From: Lepidurus packardi
Lineage: Eukaryota; Arthropoda; Branchiopoda; Notostraca; Triopsidae
Assembly: GCA_023053545.1 (NCBI GenBank)
Contig: JAKZAN010000002.1
Span: 9,792,790-9,856,789, forward strand
Direction of reading: 5' to 3'
Length of the DNA stretch: 64,000 nucleotides
Part shown: piece by piece, positions 22,301 to 33,639 of the stretch
Layout: every line of letters starts with the position of its first letter
Position numbering within the stretch: position 1 is the stretch's first letter
Notes under the pieces: model-generated
What the model was told of the DNA's origin: nothing
What the model saw: only the letters and a program-made list of their open reading frames with translations
The model's database searches: none
Made by a program: the position numbers and the translations under genes

Positions 22301-24174
22301 ATTCGCATTAACTCAAGCATTAATCTTTCATCTTTCAAGAAACTACCTGTCTCTTGGATTGGCATGACAAAAAACCTTGATTAGTTTTTCTTGTTTTGGC
22401 ACTGACGATTCTTGCTTCGTTACTTCAGTTAACGACAGACCAGAAGGAGGTAATGGATTCTACAGAAATGGCAAGGTTGCAACAGCAAACCTACCTCGCA
22501 CATGTTCCTTGTCAGCGAGAACTAAATTTAGCAATTCCACCATTTTGTGGAAACCCGATGTGCAAATAGCTAAGGTAGGATTTCGCAATTTGCGAGGATG
22601 GGCCCCTTGTAAAAGGCCATTTGTAAAAGTTCTGCAAACGCCCAGTTCTCTAACGTCTTTACAAACCTCTAAAACCCAATGCAACAACGGTCCCTCCCGT
22701 GGTTTCCTTGCAATGCTTGCATACAGTCTCGTTTAAAAAGTAAGATGTAAGGAAAACTCCCTTTCATAGGCGCGTTCTGGAATGTCCCGAAGATGGTCCT
22801 TTTTAAGAGGTGGAAAAGGCTAAAGGGTTAATTGGAAACAAGTAGGATAGGCGCTTCCCATGAGTATCATACATGTTGGAGATGGTGTGAGAAAGTTATA
22901 AAAAAAACGGGCTTTGTTAGCTGTGCGCATGGTTATTCCATGCCGGCTTGTGAAGTCTCGTAAACCAAACGGGCACGGTACGGGGTTGCAGATCAATAGC
23001 CAGGGTCCGGGCAATGCATTCACGAGATCTTCGTATGTCCAAAAACTGGGTCAAAACACAAGCTTATTCAGAAGCGAGGGTAAGAGGGGTTTATACCAAC
23101 CCTTCCCCTCATTATTAGAAAAATTTGTTTGGATGTTTCTTTTTAATCAACGTCTTATGCATCAGGCGTAACCGTCACATTTTCTTTCAGCGCCTCCGAT
23201 TGTTCGTATTACTTATAATCCAGCTAAACTGCACATCGAAGGTTTCATACAAAACTTAAAGATAAGGAAAGACTCGGACCTTTGCTCTCTATTGTCTTTT
23301 GCAATGAAAGGTGTATTTGTGAAAAGATGAGACTGTATCACAAAAAACGGCCACTCCTGTGAGGTAAAAACCGACCATTATCTAAGTTTGTCTTCTTTCC
23401 ACGTTGATCATTGTTGTAAAATCATACAATGAATAGATTGGTTAAATCGATGGTATTCATACAATTCACAGAAGGAGGATCGGGTTAACTTTTTATCGAC
23501 AGGAATTAGGGTGTATTTTTTTACAGAACGGCAAATATAAACAAATATGTGTCCCAATATTCCCATCAAAGTCTCATTTCTCATCAAAGTCTCCTACTCC
23601 TTTCTTGCTTCAATCCTCTTCCCTGTAATATTTATAGGCTATCTTTTTTTCTGCTTCCATCACAGGATTTCTCATGGACGCCAATTCGATAGAAGAACAA
23701 TGAAAATTAATTTTACATACGCTGGCAAGCGCTCCACCGAACGTGTTACTCTTTTGTCTGTAAACTTCTCTTATGTACACAACGATGATACCAATTAAAC
23801 TGCGCCTCCCCTGTACAGGAACCCCATTTAGTAGTTGGGCCAGTTCCCAAGTTCGATTTAACAGAACAGACGTGCTGGAATATTTAGGGAGACTTTTCCC
23901 CAAAACTTCTTGGCTCTTTGGCTTTTGACTTATCCACGATGATGAGGCAATGCGTTTTGTGTGTGTTTAGGGTAAAAAAGCAGGTCCTCTGCAGTTTTCT
24001 ATTCTGCTGGGATTCAGTTGCTTTATCCATGACATGGCTAGGTTTCCATTTTTTGTTAGTTTTATTTACAGACTTGGATACGAAGCAAAAAGGGTATGTT
24101 TTTTTTTTTTGCACAGATGCCCTTTTTGGTTGAAAAGTGGATAAGAGTTTACAGCGGCTCGTAAGGGCAGTGCT
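16368..24174. other. 7.8-kb gene-poor region
   Basis: No exon chain, domain or transposon could be supported on either strand. The longest open frame (22377-22736, +) has ordinary composition and no recognised motif. A long intron of an unseen gene, regulatory DNA or a lncRNA locus is possible. It includes the upstream regions of GTSF1. Confidence 0.4.
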
Positions 24175-24783
24175 TTATCTAGTTTTCCGTCTCCCTTGTT
24201 TGGACATCTTGCGCTTCTTCATGATCATCTCGTAGAGAACTTCCAAACCTTCATCTAAACCGTCGCCAATAATGGCACAGGCTGGTTGCACATGGTACAA
24301 GTGTTGAGGCCCCAGCTCATGTAGTCCCAAGTATTTTTCAATGTCTTTGGGGTCGCGGGCCCCCGGTAAATCCTGCTTGTTTGCTAGAACTAATATAGGA
24401 ACAGAAGAATTCTCGGGAGCTTTCGCTGTCCGTATTAACTCCATTTTGGCCTCTTCCATGCGCTCTAAATCCACACTGTCTAGCACAAACACAATGCCGT
24501 CAGTGCATCGCGTATAACTCTTCCACAACGGCCGCAGTTTCTCTTGACCGCCCACATCCCAGACCAGGAACGTTATCCCTTTGGCTTTGCCTGATGAAGC
24601 TCGGATTTTTTCGCAATTAAAACCGATCGTTGGCACCGTGTTCATATATTGATCGAACTTGAGACGATATAAGGCAGTTGTCTTGCCAGCACTATCTAAT
24701 CCCAACATTACGACGTGTAAGGGCGACGGATTGGATGGTAAAGCTTCGAGAAATGAAGCATTTTTACCCATACTGGCCCCCAT
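24175..24783 (-). CDS. Arl4: ADP-ribosylation factor-like 4 small GTPase
   Basis: A single-exon CDS of 202 aa. It has the ARF-family G1 motif GLDSAGKT (about residues 28-35), switch I NTVPTIGFNCEKI, G3 WDVGGQEKLRPLWKSY, G4 NKQD and G5 CAIIGDG. The lysine/arginine-rich tail MKKRKMSKQGRRKTR is the Arl4 hallmark, a polybasic membrane and nuclear targeting signal. I chose the ATG at 24783 because MGASM keeps Gly2 for N-myristoylation and gives the family spacing to LHVVMLGLD. A start four codons later (MGKNAS) also keeps Gly2, and an in-frame ATG at 24825 would abolish the N-terminal glycine. Arl4 proteins act at the plasma membrane to recruit cytohesin/Arf6 modules and remodel actin. Confidence 0.95.
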   Translation of the reverse strand: MGASMGKNASFLEALPSNPSPLHVVMLGLDSAGKTTALYRLKFDQYMNTVPTIGFNCEKIRASSGKAKGITFLVWDVGGQEKLRPLWKSYTRCTDGIVFVLDSVDLERMEEAKMELIRTAKAPENSSVPILVLANKQDLPGARDPKDIEKYLGLHELGPQHLYHVQPACAIIGDGLDEGLEVLYEMIMKKRKMSKQGRRKTR

Positions 24784-27700
24784 GGCCAATTTACATGTCC
24801 TTTGGCTTGCACGCCACTGCCTCAATCAATGGTAAAATGGTAGAGCTTATCTCGTTCACATATCCGTAAAGTTGAACGTCTTATAATGGTCTCCTGGTCT
24901 GCGGAGCCGTGTTTAAGTTCGATAGACACTAACCACAGTCTGGTAATCATGCATACGAATGCCGCAGTAGGAATTTAATCATTATGTCAACAAACCTGTT
25001 GTTAAAAAAGACACAATTAGTATATGGGTACAAAACCTCAAAGTAATCAAGTTAAGAAACGGAGCTTTTTTACAAACTAAACGGGCCAGTGTTCAAGTTT
25101 TAGGCCTGACAGTTTGGTTTTTAACGGAAAAACGTGAGCCTGGGGCTTTTTGAAAGCAACCCCATAAGCAAGTAAAGCAACCTGCTGACCATCTGGCTTA
25201 GAATTGATGTACACCCGAATAACATAACTATACCTCACCCAAACTAATGTACGTCGGTCGGCCAGACTTTAAGTATTGAGTATATCCAAAAGGTTTGTTC
25301 ACAACACACAAATCGCACTCTGTATGGGCGATTTTTTTACTCGTAAACAAGTTCAACTGAAGGAGAACGAACGCCGACACAACCAAACAGCTTGGAGGTT
25401 GAGAACGGACTAAAATGGAACGGGACGAGGCGCAAGCATTATCTCGGTCGTAACCAAAATTTCCGCCTATACGAGACAACTTGGCCTGCTTTTAACCCTG
25501 GACTCGGGCATACATCAAAACGCGGGGAAATCCGTTCATCTCTGATTCATATTATGGTATTGGTAATAGCTTGAGTTCCTAGACGAAAAAAATAAAATGC
25601 TTTTTTCATCCAAAGAGATTACACATGGCGTTACGGAAAGGTAATCAATAAGGACAATTCTATAGCCCTAAACTAAAGTGGAGCCTAACCGTGGTTCAAT
25701 ACGAGAGGGAACCGAGATGGCATCAGGTGAAACATGGTATTGCCAGATTGTGTGTGCAGGTTTCATGTAATGCCCTACACAGACCCTTCACTATATCTCC
25801 GTGATGGGGTCCTATCTTCACTACCGTGCACATTTCCGCCCTCTGTCATTCATTTGTCCATTATCCATATGTAGAGTAACGGAAATACAATGTTTCGTGT
25901 CTTCCGAGAAAATAACCATACACAAATGACGGCAAAGCCCAATTGTGTAATTGGCTATTTACGTTACGTATACGTAAATACATGCATTGACGTTAATCCT
26001 AGACGCATCAATCGACCAGGATTAGGAATGAAAGTGAGTTATTGGAGAAAAATTAAAGATTGGGGGATATATATCCTCCAATCCTGTTCAAAATGGAAAA
26101 CCAAAACCTCATTCTAAACCTGGACAAAAAACTCGTTGTGACTGAACCCAGGGAATTAAATCTACGGTTTACTTTTACGTCAGAAGAGTTTCAATACCAA
26201 CGTCTAAGTATTCGTTGCAGCTGAACAACTTTTACTGAAAGATTCTATGCGCGCTTTTCACACTAACAAACAAAGACTGCTTTGGAAACAGCGTTTCCCA
26301 CAACACTTGACCATAAATCGGGATCCCGTTAGCTAAAATAAACTTCTCAAGTACAGGGACTTGGAAGCTTTAGTAAAAAAGCGACTCCGAACCAAAAAAA
26401 AGGAAAAGGGCCAATTTTCGGTACGCAAACTGTAACAACAACGATGCATCGAACAGAGACGCCACTCTATCCCAGATCCATTCACGCGGCTAACTTTTTT
26501 TTACTTCTTTCAGTGAGTAGACAACTTATTTTCCGTTTTCTAACGGAACGTCAATTTCTGTCCCTTTGAGGTTTAATAGTTAGCTTTCCGAATTTACAAA
26601 CGAGACAAAAAAAGAACGAATAGAAGTGATCTTGATAAAAGGGGATCGAGAGAGTTAAAAAAAGGAGCTCGAGACGCGCAAGTCCAAACTTTGCTTTTCA
26701 TCTGCGATGACGGAGTACAAGATAGCAAACAGAAGCGTAGTGAATGGCGAATAATTCGTTGTTCCCTGTATCCATCTTCTTCCTTTTCCATGTGCACTAC
26801 TACCGCGCATTAATGGGAAATGCTAAAGCACTAAGCACGAGATCAGTTGCAAGGCTTTTCGCACGAACTGGCATTGACGTAGGACCTGTAAAGCAGACAA
26901 AAAAGATGACCCAAAAAAATAACCAAACCTTAGAACATACTTGCGCTGTATCACTGAGATACCGATAAGTTGATCCCTCTTGAAAGTCCAAGCGGACAAA
27001 TAATCTCCGTAATGCGGCCGCGCTTGTCCTCTAGGGAACAGGTTGCTCCACAGCTTCATTAGCTTCATCCAAAGTTCCAATTTCGACATAACTGCAATAA
27101 AGTGGGTTTCACAAATGAAGCAACTGCTAAACTATGCAGAAACCCGACCATGAAATCCACACTCTCCTTCTCCAGCTGGTCCAATCCCACTGCAAAGACA
27201 AGACCAATTTACAAAAAGACACTGCTAAAGATACACGTCATAATGCTTGTGCATATTCAAAAGCCATACAAAGAACCAATACTAATTTTTACTAGACACG
27301 TGTATTATGTTTACCGTGATATACCTTCACCAAACAAAAGTAAACTGGTGGTCCGGTACAGTTATATATGCAAAGTTCCATGGTTATATATCAAGCAAAT
27401 AAGGAAAATTGAAGAAATCCTCTCCATTACATAAAAACTACAGAAAAATAAAAAAAATCAGAAAATCAATAGGAGATAATAAAACCCCAAAAGTAAAGCT
27501 AGGGTATTGTGTAAGGTACCAAAATTGAATCATAACGCATGTTTCGTGGTCAAAAAGTTTAAGAATCCTCATACAAGACTCACAAGGCTATTAACTCTAT
27601 GGCAGGGACACATCCAGCAAGTAAAATCGATGCTATCATACTCCAACCATGTCTAATAATCCCGTGAGTGAGGCTTACCCATTAATAAAGCAAAGATTCG

Positions 27701-27885
27701 AAAAAAGTTTTCAAGGAAAAAAGAAAAAGAAATTATAAAACGGGAAAAAAGATTGCCATACGGCATTCAACACCAGCATTGCTCCTGTTACCACACGAAA
27801 AAGAATCAATCTAACCCGAAATATACGCCAACAGTAGTTATTCATCCTCGACCCAAAAAATGAACCTAACCTGCTCAAAGCGGAC
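24784..27885. other. Intergenic, ARL4 to ATF4
   Basis: No firm gene. Minus-strand segments near 27040-27180 contain two weak exon-like stretches (see rejected items). Two short palindromes are present: TATTTACG/CGTAAATA around 25956-25980, and a near-perfect 26-bp palindrome centred on GGATATATATCC at 26059-26084. Confidence 0.4.
26059..26084. repeat. 26-bp near-perfect palindrome
   Basis: GATTGGGGGATATATATCC continues as TCCAATC. The two halves pair except at one position. There is no further context to assign a role. Confidence 0.6.
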
Positions 27886-28824
27886 TTAACTCATGAGTCC
27901 TTTCGCAGTAAGCATCTCTCGCATAAGCTTTTTCAAATAGCCCACTTCGCCCGACAAACTTTCGAACTTCTTCCTTAACGCTAGGTTGCTCTTAACCAAT
28001 TCATTTTCCTGGCCCAGGAGTTCCTCCACTTCAGCCTTTTTCTTCAATCTGTAACGCGTGGCTGCAGTTTTGTTCTGTTCTTTCTTCCTCATTTTGCGAT
28101 CTTCTGGCAAACGTTTCTTGCCGCTGGATGACGAACGCTTAGACACGCCTCCTTTAGATACGCCCCGCTGGGAACTCGTTTTACGGGTCGCTTTACTCCG
28201 CTTGTTCTTGTCCACGACAAAATCTTCGTCCGAGGAGGATGAAGACGATGAAGAAGACGAGGACGAAACGGAGGACGAGGGGGACGGACAGCTTCCTTCG
28301 CCATATGGAGAAACCGGAGAAAGATCTGCCAACGATACGGTGGAATTGGGCACGGAAGAGGGCGAACTAAACGGGGGCTGAGGGGTGTTTACGGGTGACA
28401 CGGCTTCTTCAATCAGGTCATCGATAAACGACGTATCCTCGCTTTCGTTTCCGAAACAGCAGATTTCACCTTCCAGCAGGACATCAAACAGCGTTTCATT
28501 CTCGGTTTGCAACGGTGGACTCAAGGGCGGCGTGGGCAAGCACTGGACTTCTTCACGAGCAGCTTCGGGAGCAAATTCTTCGACGCTTTGGAGCAGATGT
28601 TCGAAATTGGCCAGCAAATTTTTGTTATCGACAGGAATCATGACAAAACCAGAGCAGTTGAGTGACGGCGATTCTGGCGGAGTAACGGCCGTCGACAGTA
28701 AATGGCCCTTCGATTCAGGACTGGAAGGGGCCGTCAAAGGGAAGCTGTAACTCGACTCATCGTCCATGAGCATGGACGATGGGTAGGTCACAGTTTCCAC
28801 GTCGCGGAAAACTTCCAAGTCCAT
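27886..28824 (-). CDS. ATF4: ATF4-type bZIP transcription factor (cryptocephal homologue)
   Basis: One coding exon, 312 aa. The acidic, Ser/Pro-rich activation region contains repeated TPPESP, PTPPLSPP and SP motifs. A 14-residue run of serine broken once precedes DEDFVVDKNKRSK. The C-terminal 70 residues form a bZIP: the basic region RKMRKKEQNKTAATRYRLKK (about 243-262) has the N-x3-A-x-R signature, and a leucine-zipper heptad pattern follows (LLGQENEL, LALRKKF, VGYLKKLM). This signature is characteristic of ATF4/CREB2 and Drosophila cryptocephal, effectors of the integrated stress response. Upstream, an overlapping uORF (28757-28840) and a 5' UTR splice acceptor near 28860 complete the classic ATF4 arrangement. 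Confidence 0.93.
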   Translation of the reverse strand: MDLEVFRDVETVTYPSSMLMDDESSYSFPLTAPSSPESKGHLLSTAVTPPESPSLNCSGFVMIPVDNKNLLANFEHLLQSVEEFAPEAAREEVQCLPTPPLSPPLQTENETLFDVLLEGEICCFGNESEDTSFIDDLIEEAVSPVNTPQPPFSSPSSVPNSTVSLADLSPVSPYGEGSCPSPSSSVSSSSSSSSSSSSDEDFVVDKNKRSKATRKTSSQRGVSKGGVSKRSSSSGKKRLPEDRKMRKKEQNKTAATRYRLKKKAEVEELLGQENELVKSNLALRKKFESLSGEVGYLKKLMREMLTAKGLMS

Positions 28825-28840
28825 CTTCTCTCCCAGCCAT
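28757..28840 (-). promoter_or_regulatory. Inhibitory upstream ORF overlapping the ATF4 start
   Basis: An ATG at 28840, 16 nt upstream of the ATF4 ATG and in another frame, opens a 27-codon ORF (MAGREDGLGSFPRRGNCDLP and seven more residues). It ends 68 nt inside the ATF4 coding region. In animals an overlapping uORF like this blocks ATF4 synthesis in unstressed cells and is bypassed when eIF2 is phosphorylated. The short upstream reinitiation uORF1 expected from that model would lie in a 5' exon beyond the acceptor near 28860, which I could not identify. Confidence 0.75.
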
Positions 28841-30528
28841 CCCGAAAAAGGTTCTGCAAGACAAGAAACAAAAAAGCTTAATTTCTAGCGTCACTGAAAT
28901 GACAAGGTTTTTCAATGTAAATAGGAAATTGCCGTGATGAAACACTCTTGTGGCCATGAACAAGACACGTTTGATCCCCAGCTTGTGTCCCGAGCTAGTT
29001 TACTTGATGAGCGGAGCGATTATACCATGCTCGTCAATACCTGGAAGGACGATAAGGCGCATTGCAGCGATAACTGGACGCTTTTTATTCAAGTAGTCTA
29101 TTCAGGAAATGTAAAATGGCAGAATTTGGATTCCAATGAGATCTCATCCAAATTGTTACTGGTAATAACCAAAGTAAACGCAGTGAAAAAAATCCAGTCC
29201 GTCAAAAATTTTGCTTTTTTTTTGTGCTTGGAGTTGACTAGTCCTTTTTCGCGCCTCTTTTCGTTGATGTATGTTTTGTACAAAGTTTATTATACGAAAA
29301 ACGTTCCAGTGTTTTCAAGGTGAGCGACCCCAAATGGCACACAAAACAGGCCTTTTTCTGTGCTTTTAATAATTGTCCGTAAAAATGACGACAATTAAGC
29401 TGCACATGCAAGCAGCCTTTTTTATGGATCGGAGCAGTCAAATATTTTCACTTTCTGCGCACCAGTTTTTCCGAGGCCACGACAATTTCTTTGCCCCATA
29501 AAACATGGTAGGCGAACACCATTTTGCACCACTGATCAGCACTTGTACAATGTGGCTTTTGCATTCGCAAAATAAACGCCCTTTTATCACAGCATCAACA
29601 GGTCATCCACGCTGTCCTTTCTGCAAATTCATCCACTTGCTAGAATCTTGTTGGCCAAACTGAGCCAAACGAACTACTTTTGCTTGCACGAACTTGCGTT
29701 TATACACAGTAATATTTGCCAACTAAATCCAGCAAAATACTTTATAAAACAAGAACAAAACGGCCTGAGCAGCGTGAGAATTTCCCACTTGCGTAATGTG
29801 ACGCAGTTCGGAGACTTGGAAAACGCTCGATCTATGCACTGTGGAAGCTGAAACTTGTTTGACAAGGACCCCTCGTCGTCCATATTGCTAGGCGCTTGGC
29901 CTTTAACGTTTGATCTGACCAAAATAGGAGGCCATCCAAACTTCCTAGCACAAGGCCCTTATGTTTCTATGCCAAACGAAATCTGGATGTGGAACCTAAC
30001 CTGTAACTATGCAGGGACCAAGTTTGCGCACCTGATTTTCAGTTTCAATCTCACTGTAGTTCAAGTGAAACGAACTGAATCCGCCTTAGCTACAGGCGAG
30101 AGCTTACAAGCCTTGCTTTATAATGAATGCTAATCCTTTCAAACCAGTAGCGAAAAAAAGAAAAAAGAATTGGAGCACACTTTTGGATCGAGAGGGGATA
30201 AAGTCCAAAGTCGATCCAAACCTAGGGATTTTAGCTGCGTCTATCAAACAGAAGATAAAGCTCGAACTTCTTTAGCACAGTAAACTTAAGTACTATATAT
30301 GAAAGTAGGTTGCTGGATAACGAGCTGGTTTTACTTATTAAACAAACACAAGATCCGTGCTGAAAAGACACTTATTGAACTAATGCACGTAGGCGACGTT
30401 TTAGTTCCTCGGCTAATAATGACGACGTGTTTCTATGTAACCACGCGAGCCCCACACTATGACTGACTAGCGTTTCTGCATTGATTCTGGTCGATTTACA
30501 TGGTTGAGAGGGCAGCGTTGGTCGTTTT
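28841..30528. other. ATF4 upstream region, no supported gene
   Basis: It must contain the ATF4 first exon and promoter. The + strand open frame 28934-29323 has low complexity in part and no recognised domain. No other feature is seen. Confidence 0.4.
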
Positions 30529-32395
30529 TTACTTTGAATTTACGGAGGACTTGAAGCAAAAGGGACAGCCCGATTGTAATTCGGCGCCCTTCACTTCCAC
30601 TTCCCAGTCAAACTCACACTGGACGCCATGTAGTTGGCCAACCACTGTCTTATAACTCCTTAACAATTTTCGAATCTCAACTTGCTCTCTTGCCCAGTTG
30701 GAGAACTGCCCTATCGCTTGTGTACAGTTGATAAAACGTCAAGAGTTGTTTCCATTCTGGCATAGTACTATAGAGTCCTAACCCCAAAAGCAGATCACCT
30801 CAACCTGAAACTGGGCGCTCTGACCGCGATTCCATTCTCAGATTTAGACAGACCTAATTCTGGCGAATTATTAATCTACATCCAGAAGTGCTTTATCATA
30901 ACAATTGGCAAGGAATTTGCGCACAATCCTACCAATACCAGCCTCAGTGAGTAATAAATGGTATTTTGTAGCCACCTTTTAGGTGTACCTCTATTTGCCG
31001 CTTTGCGTTATGTAATAGTACATATTCTCCTAACAAAGCATAGAGCAGCTAGACTTAACGAATACCTCAGCGTGTGAGTATTTTGGAGTGGTTTCAGGGC
31101 AACTTTCTCTGCATACTTCTACCAAACTAGGAATAGAGAGAATTAACGATTAAATAGGCGAAAGGCTCAGTTAAAAGAAGAAAAAAAAACTTTAAATGAG
31201 CTCGATCCTGGGGCTACACATGTACTAAGGAGAAATTAGATACGCCTATACGATAAAGAACATGAAAATTGTAGAGCAGGTATCAGTTAAGGGTCATCCA
31301 GACGCACGGTACCAAAATTGGTGTTCTGCTCGGAAAAATGCAGTGCATTAATGAAAAACAAAGTATTTATATATAACACTACACGTGATAGTCACATGGC
31401 TCCCTTTCTAAACTGGAGTATTCTTGACTGAACCTGTTTAACCTTAGCTTTCTTTTTTGCTACAAAAAAAGACGAAAAAGGGAAAAGAAAATACAGAATG
31501 GGCTACAATGTCCTAAGAAGAGAGAGATTTTTTCTTGCAGTTAGGGTCAGGACAGACAAAGCATCGTTTTGTTTATTGACGGTGTCCAGTCAAAAACAGT
31601 TTGCAGAACCAACTCCCTTTCAGTATTAGCCTTGCAAGGGCTCTAGCAAAGATATTCACTTCGAAAAATATCAAGTGTGCAACTCTCTTAACCATAATTG
31701 CAAATTGTCGACCTTGGCAGCAAATAGATTGATGTCATGGTCGCTGTTGAGGGATTGAGAACGCAAGGACGAGAGTAGAAATTCGAAGTCAAAGTGACGT
31801 CCTTAATGTTGACTTGAAACTACAGTGGTTCTAAGTTTTGCAAACAACTGAGTCTGACATGAGGGAACTAGGTTGTCTCTGCGAGGTTACCGAGTCTATA
31901 ACGAAACTGGTTTGGCTTTAATGGAAGTTGTATATAGGCGCACACCATCTGCGCTAAGACCAACGTGTTGATACGACACATTTCTGGATCCCAGTCCGTA
32001 CCCTTATTAATGGATCTGCAAAACAAACGTGTCTGGCCACAACAGTCCCTACGTCCGTGGCCAGCTGACTTTCTGCGATACCTGTGTCTCGGGATTATAA
32101 GGGCTGGGTATGTTAAGAAGTGCTATTTTAAAACGCTGAGCAAAGTCTTACCTATATTGTCATCTTCAAGGTGGCTCTGCTCTAGTTCTTTGAGCCACTT
32201 AGACGCCAAATGCTTGCGCGATAATTTGCTTTGCTTCGACAACGGGTTAGACGCATTCTCTCGATCAGGTTCATCTTCGTAGTCGATGTTTTTTGTCGTA
32301 ACAGGATGCAAAGTTGGAGATGAGACCGAAGCCCACCCTTCCTCAAAAGGTTGAAGCCAGGACTCCTCCATGTCCATAATTTCCCAGTTTTCCAT
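30529..32395 (-). CDS. Unidentified multi-exon gene with LIR-like N-terminus
   Basis: I do not recognise this protein. Six exon-like blocks with GT-AG borders were found: 32395-32152 (ATG start), 32081-about 31965, 31801-31684, 31126-31066, 30942-30880 and 30705-30529 (stop). The last three join in phase (61 nt, 63 nt and 177 nt). Middle junctions are less certain, and one or two exons may be missing between 31.7 and 31.1 kb. Exon 1 begins MENWEIMDMEESW, whose acidic Trp-centred core resembles an Atg8-interacting motif. It continues with a charged stretch ending SKWLKELEQSHLEDDNIG, then IAESQLATDVGTVVARH. Exon 3 reads RHFDFEFLLSS and FAAKVDNLQLWLRE. The last exon reads FSNWAREQVEIRKLLRSYKT, CEFDWEVEV and GCPFC near the stop. 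The gene may start further upstream (acceptor at about 32526). Confidence 0.5.
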
Positions 32396-33590
32396 TATTA
32401 TGATGGGCGAGAATGGACTTGATAAGATGGTAATGAAAAGACGACAGAAATTGTGATTCTGTTGGTATTTGTAGTAAGTTTGTAGTCGATAGTGCGACGG
32501 AAGAGGTTGTGTAAACGCTTGGGAACCTAACAACATAATAGATCATTAAAACACCAACGATCAAGCTAATAATATAATATATTGGACTTATATTTTATGC
32601 AGGGATAAACTGATGAAATTTACGGAGTGAAAAGGTATAAGAAAGAGGAAGACATGGGAGCATACGGCAAGGAAAATAGGTTACATGTGCTAGGTATTTT
32701 AACCTATTAGAAAGGTCTAGTGGGGTTATAATATAATATCTAACTTACGCCATGATTATTGTTGTACTTGCACACGCGGTGCGCGTTGCTTTTGGGGAAA
32801 CTAGATCCACATTTTAGCGATATATTCGGCGAGGTATAATTTGGTTTGCTTCACGTATAGGCGTCATGGAGGAAACTGACCCTTTGGAATTGATAATGAA
32901 CTGACATCTATCGGCATTACAAAAGATCGATTATAAACGTGCTTCAAGACTTAAAAACTAAAATGGCCTGGAACGATTTAAGTTAATGGATGTATTAAGA
33001 AAGAAGAAATTACAATGTTCAGACATGATCGTAAAAATTGAATTGCGAATTATTTCAGGAGACAAATTTCTTGTCAAATACCTGTCACTGTATAAATCGA
33101 TTTACTAGTATCCAGAAACGATACAAACATATCGCAATAACCTCGGTGACCCCAACAGCGTAATTGTAAGTGATGTACATCTCAGAATACACTATTTGGA
33201 CTTTTCGAGTCGGCATGATACTTCTTATTTTTATCTGATTCTTTAGTCGTAGTACGCTAATTCTCAAAAAATAAGGAAAAATTTCATAACTGCGTCATAC
33301 AGCATCTTACCTGGGCAACCTTTCGCCCATACCATTTTATCCTCCTTCCACACTGCGTGCACTTTCTTACCTTCTTTTAAGAAGTGCCTACATAAGTTTA
33401 AATAGGTTCTTGGCTATCTGCTTCAAGTTTTATTTTATAATAAGCTTTAGTCAGAGCAGATTGCAAAAGATAATTTTTATCATCGACTTGGTTTATCGAT
33501 AAATTTACTTAATACGAACTTGGCTATCTTCAGCAGCATCTTTATCGCGGTCGCATCCGCGTATGCAAGCGGTTGAAAAAAAGCCCTTAA
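32396..33590. other. Intergenic AT-rich segment
   Basis: No supported gene. A splice acceptor-like site near 32526 (minus) could define a 5' UTR or upstream coding exon of the unidentified gene. Confidence 0.4.
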
Positions 33591-33639
33591 GGTGTGAATA
33601 ACCATGGCATTTTTCTTTTTCTACATAATCCTATATCTC

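Noticed and set aside
22377-22736. 119-codon + frame in the gene-poor region
   Set aside because: Ordinary composition, a competing open frame on the other strand, and no family match by eye.
26950-27190. Two minus-strand exon-like pieces (reading GLDQLEKESVDFMVGFLHS and VEIGTLDEANEAVEQPV)
   Set aside because: They look protein-like, but the frames do not join in phase through any GT-AG intron, and the second is stopped soon after. This may be chance or an old pseudogene fragment.
30715-30790. Alternative reading (MPEWKQLLTFYQLYT) before the last exon of the unidentified gene
   Set aside because: It would need a frame change to reach the final exon. Splicing from 30880 directly to 30705 is in phase and uses consensus sites, so this stretch is more likely intron.
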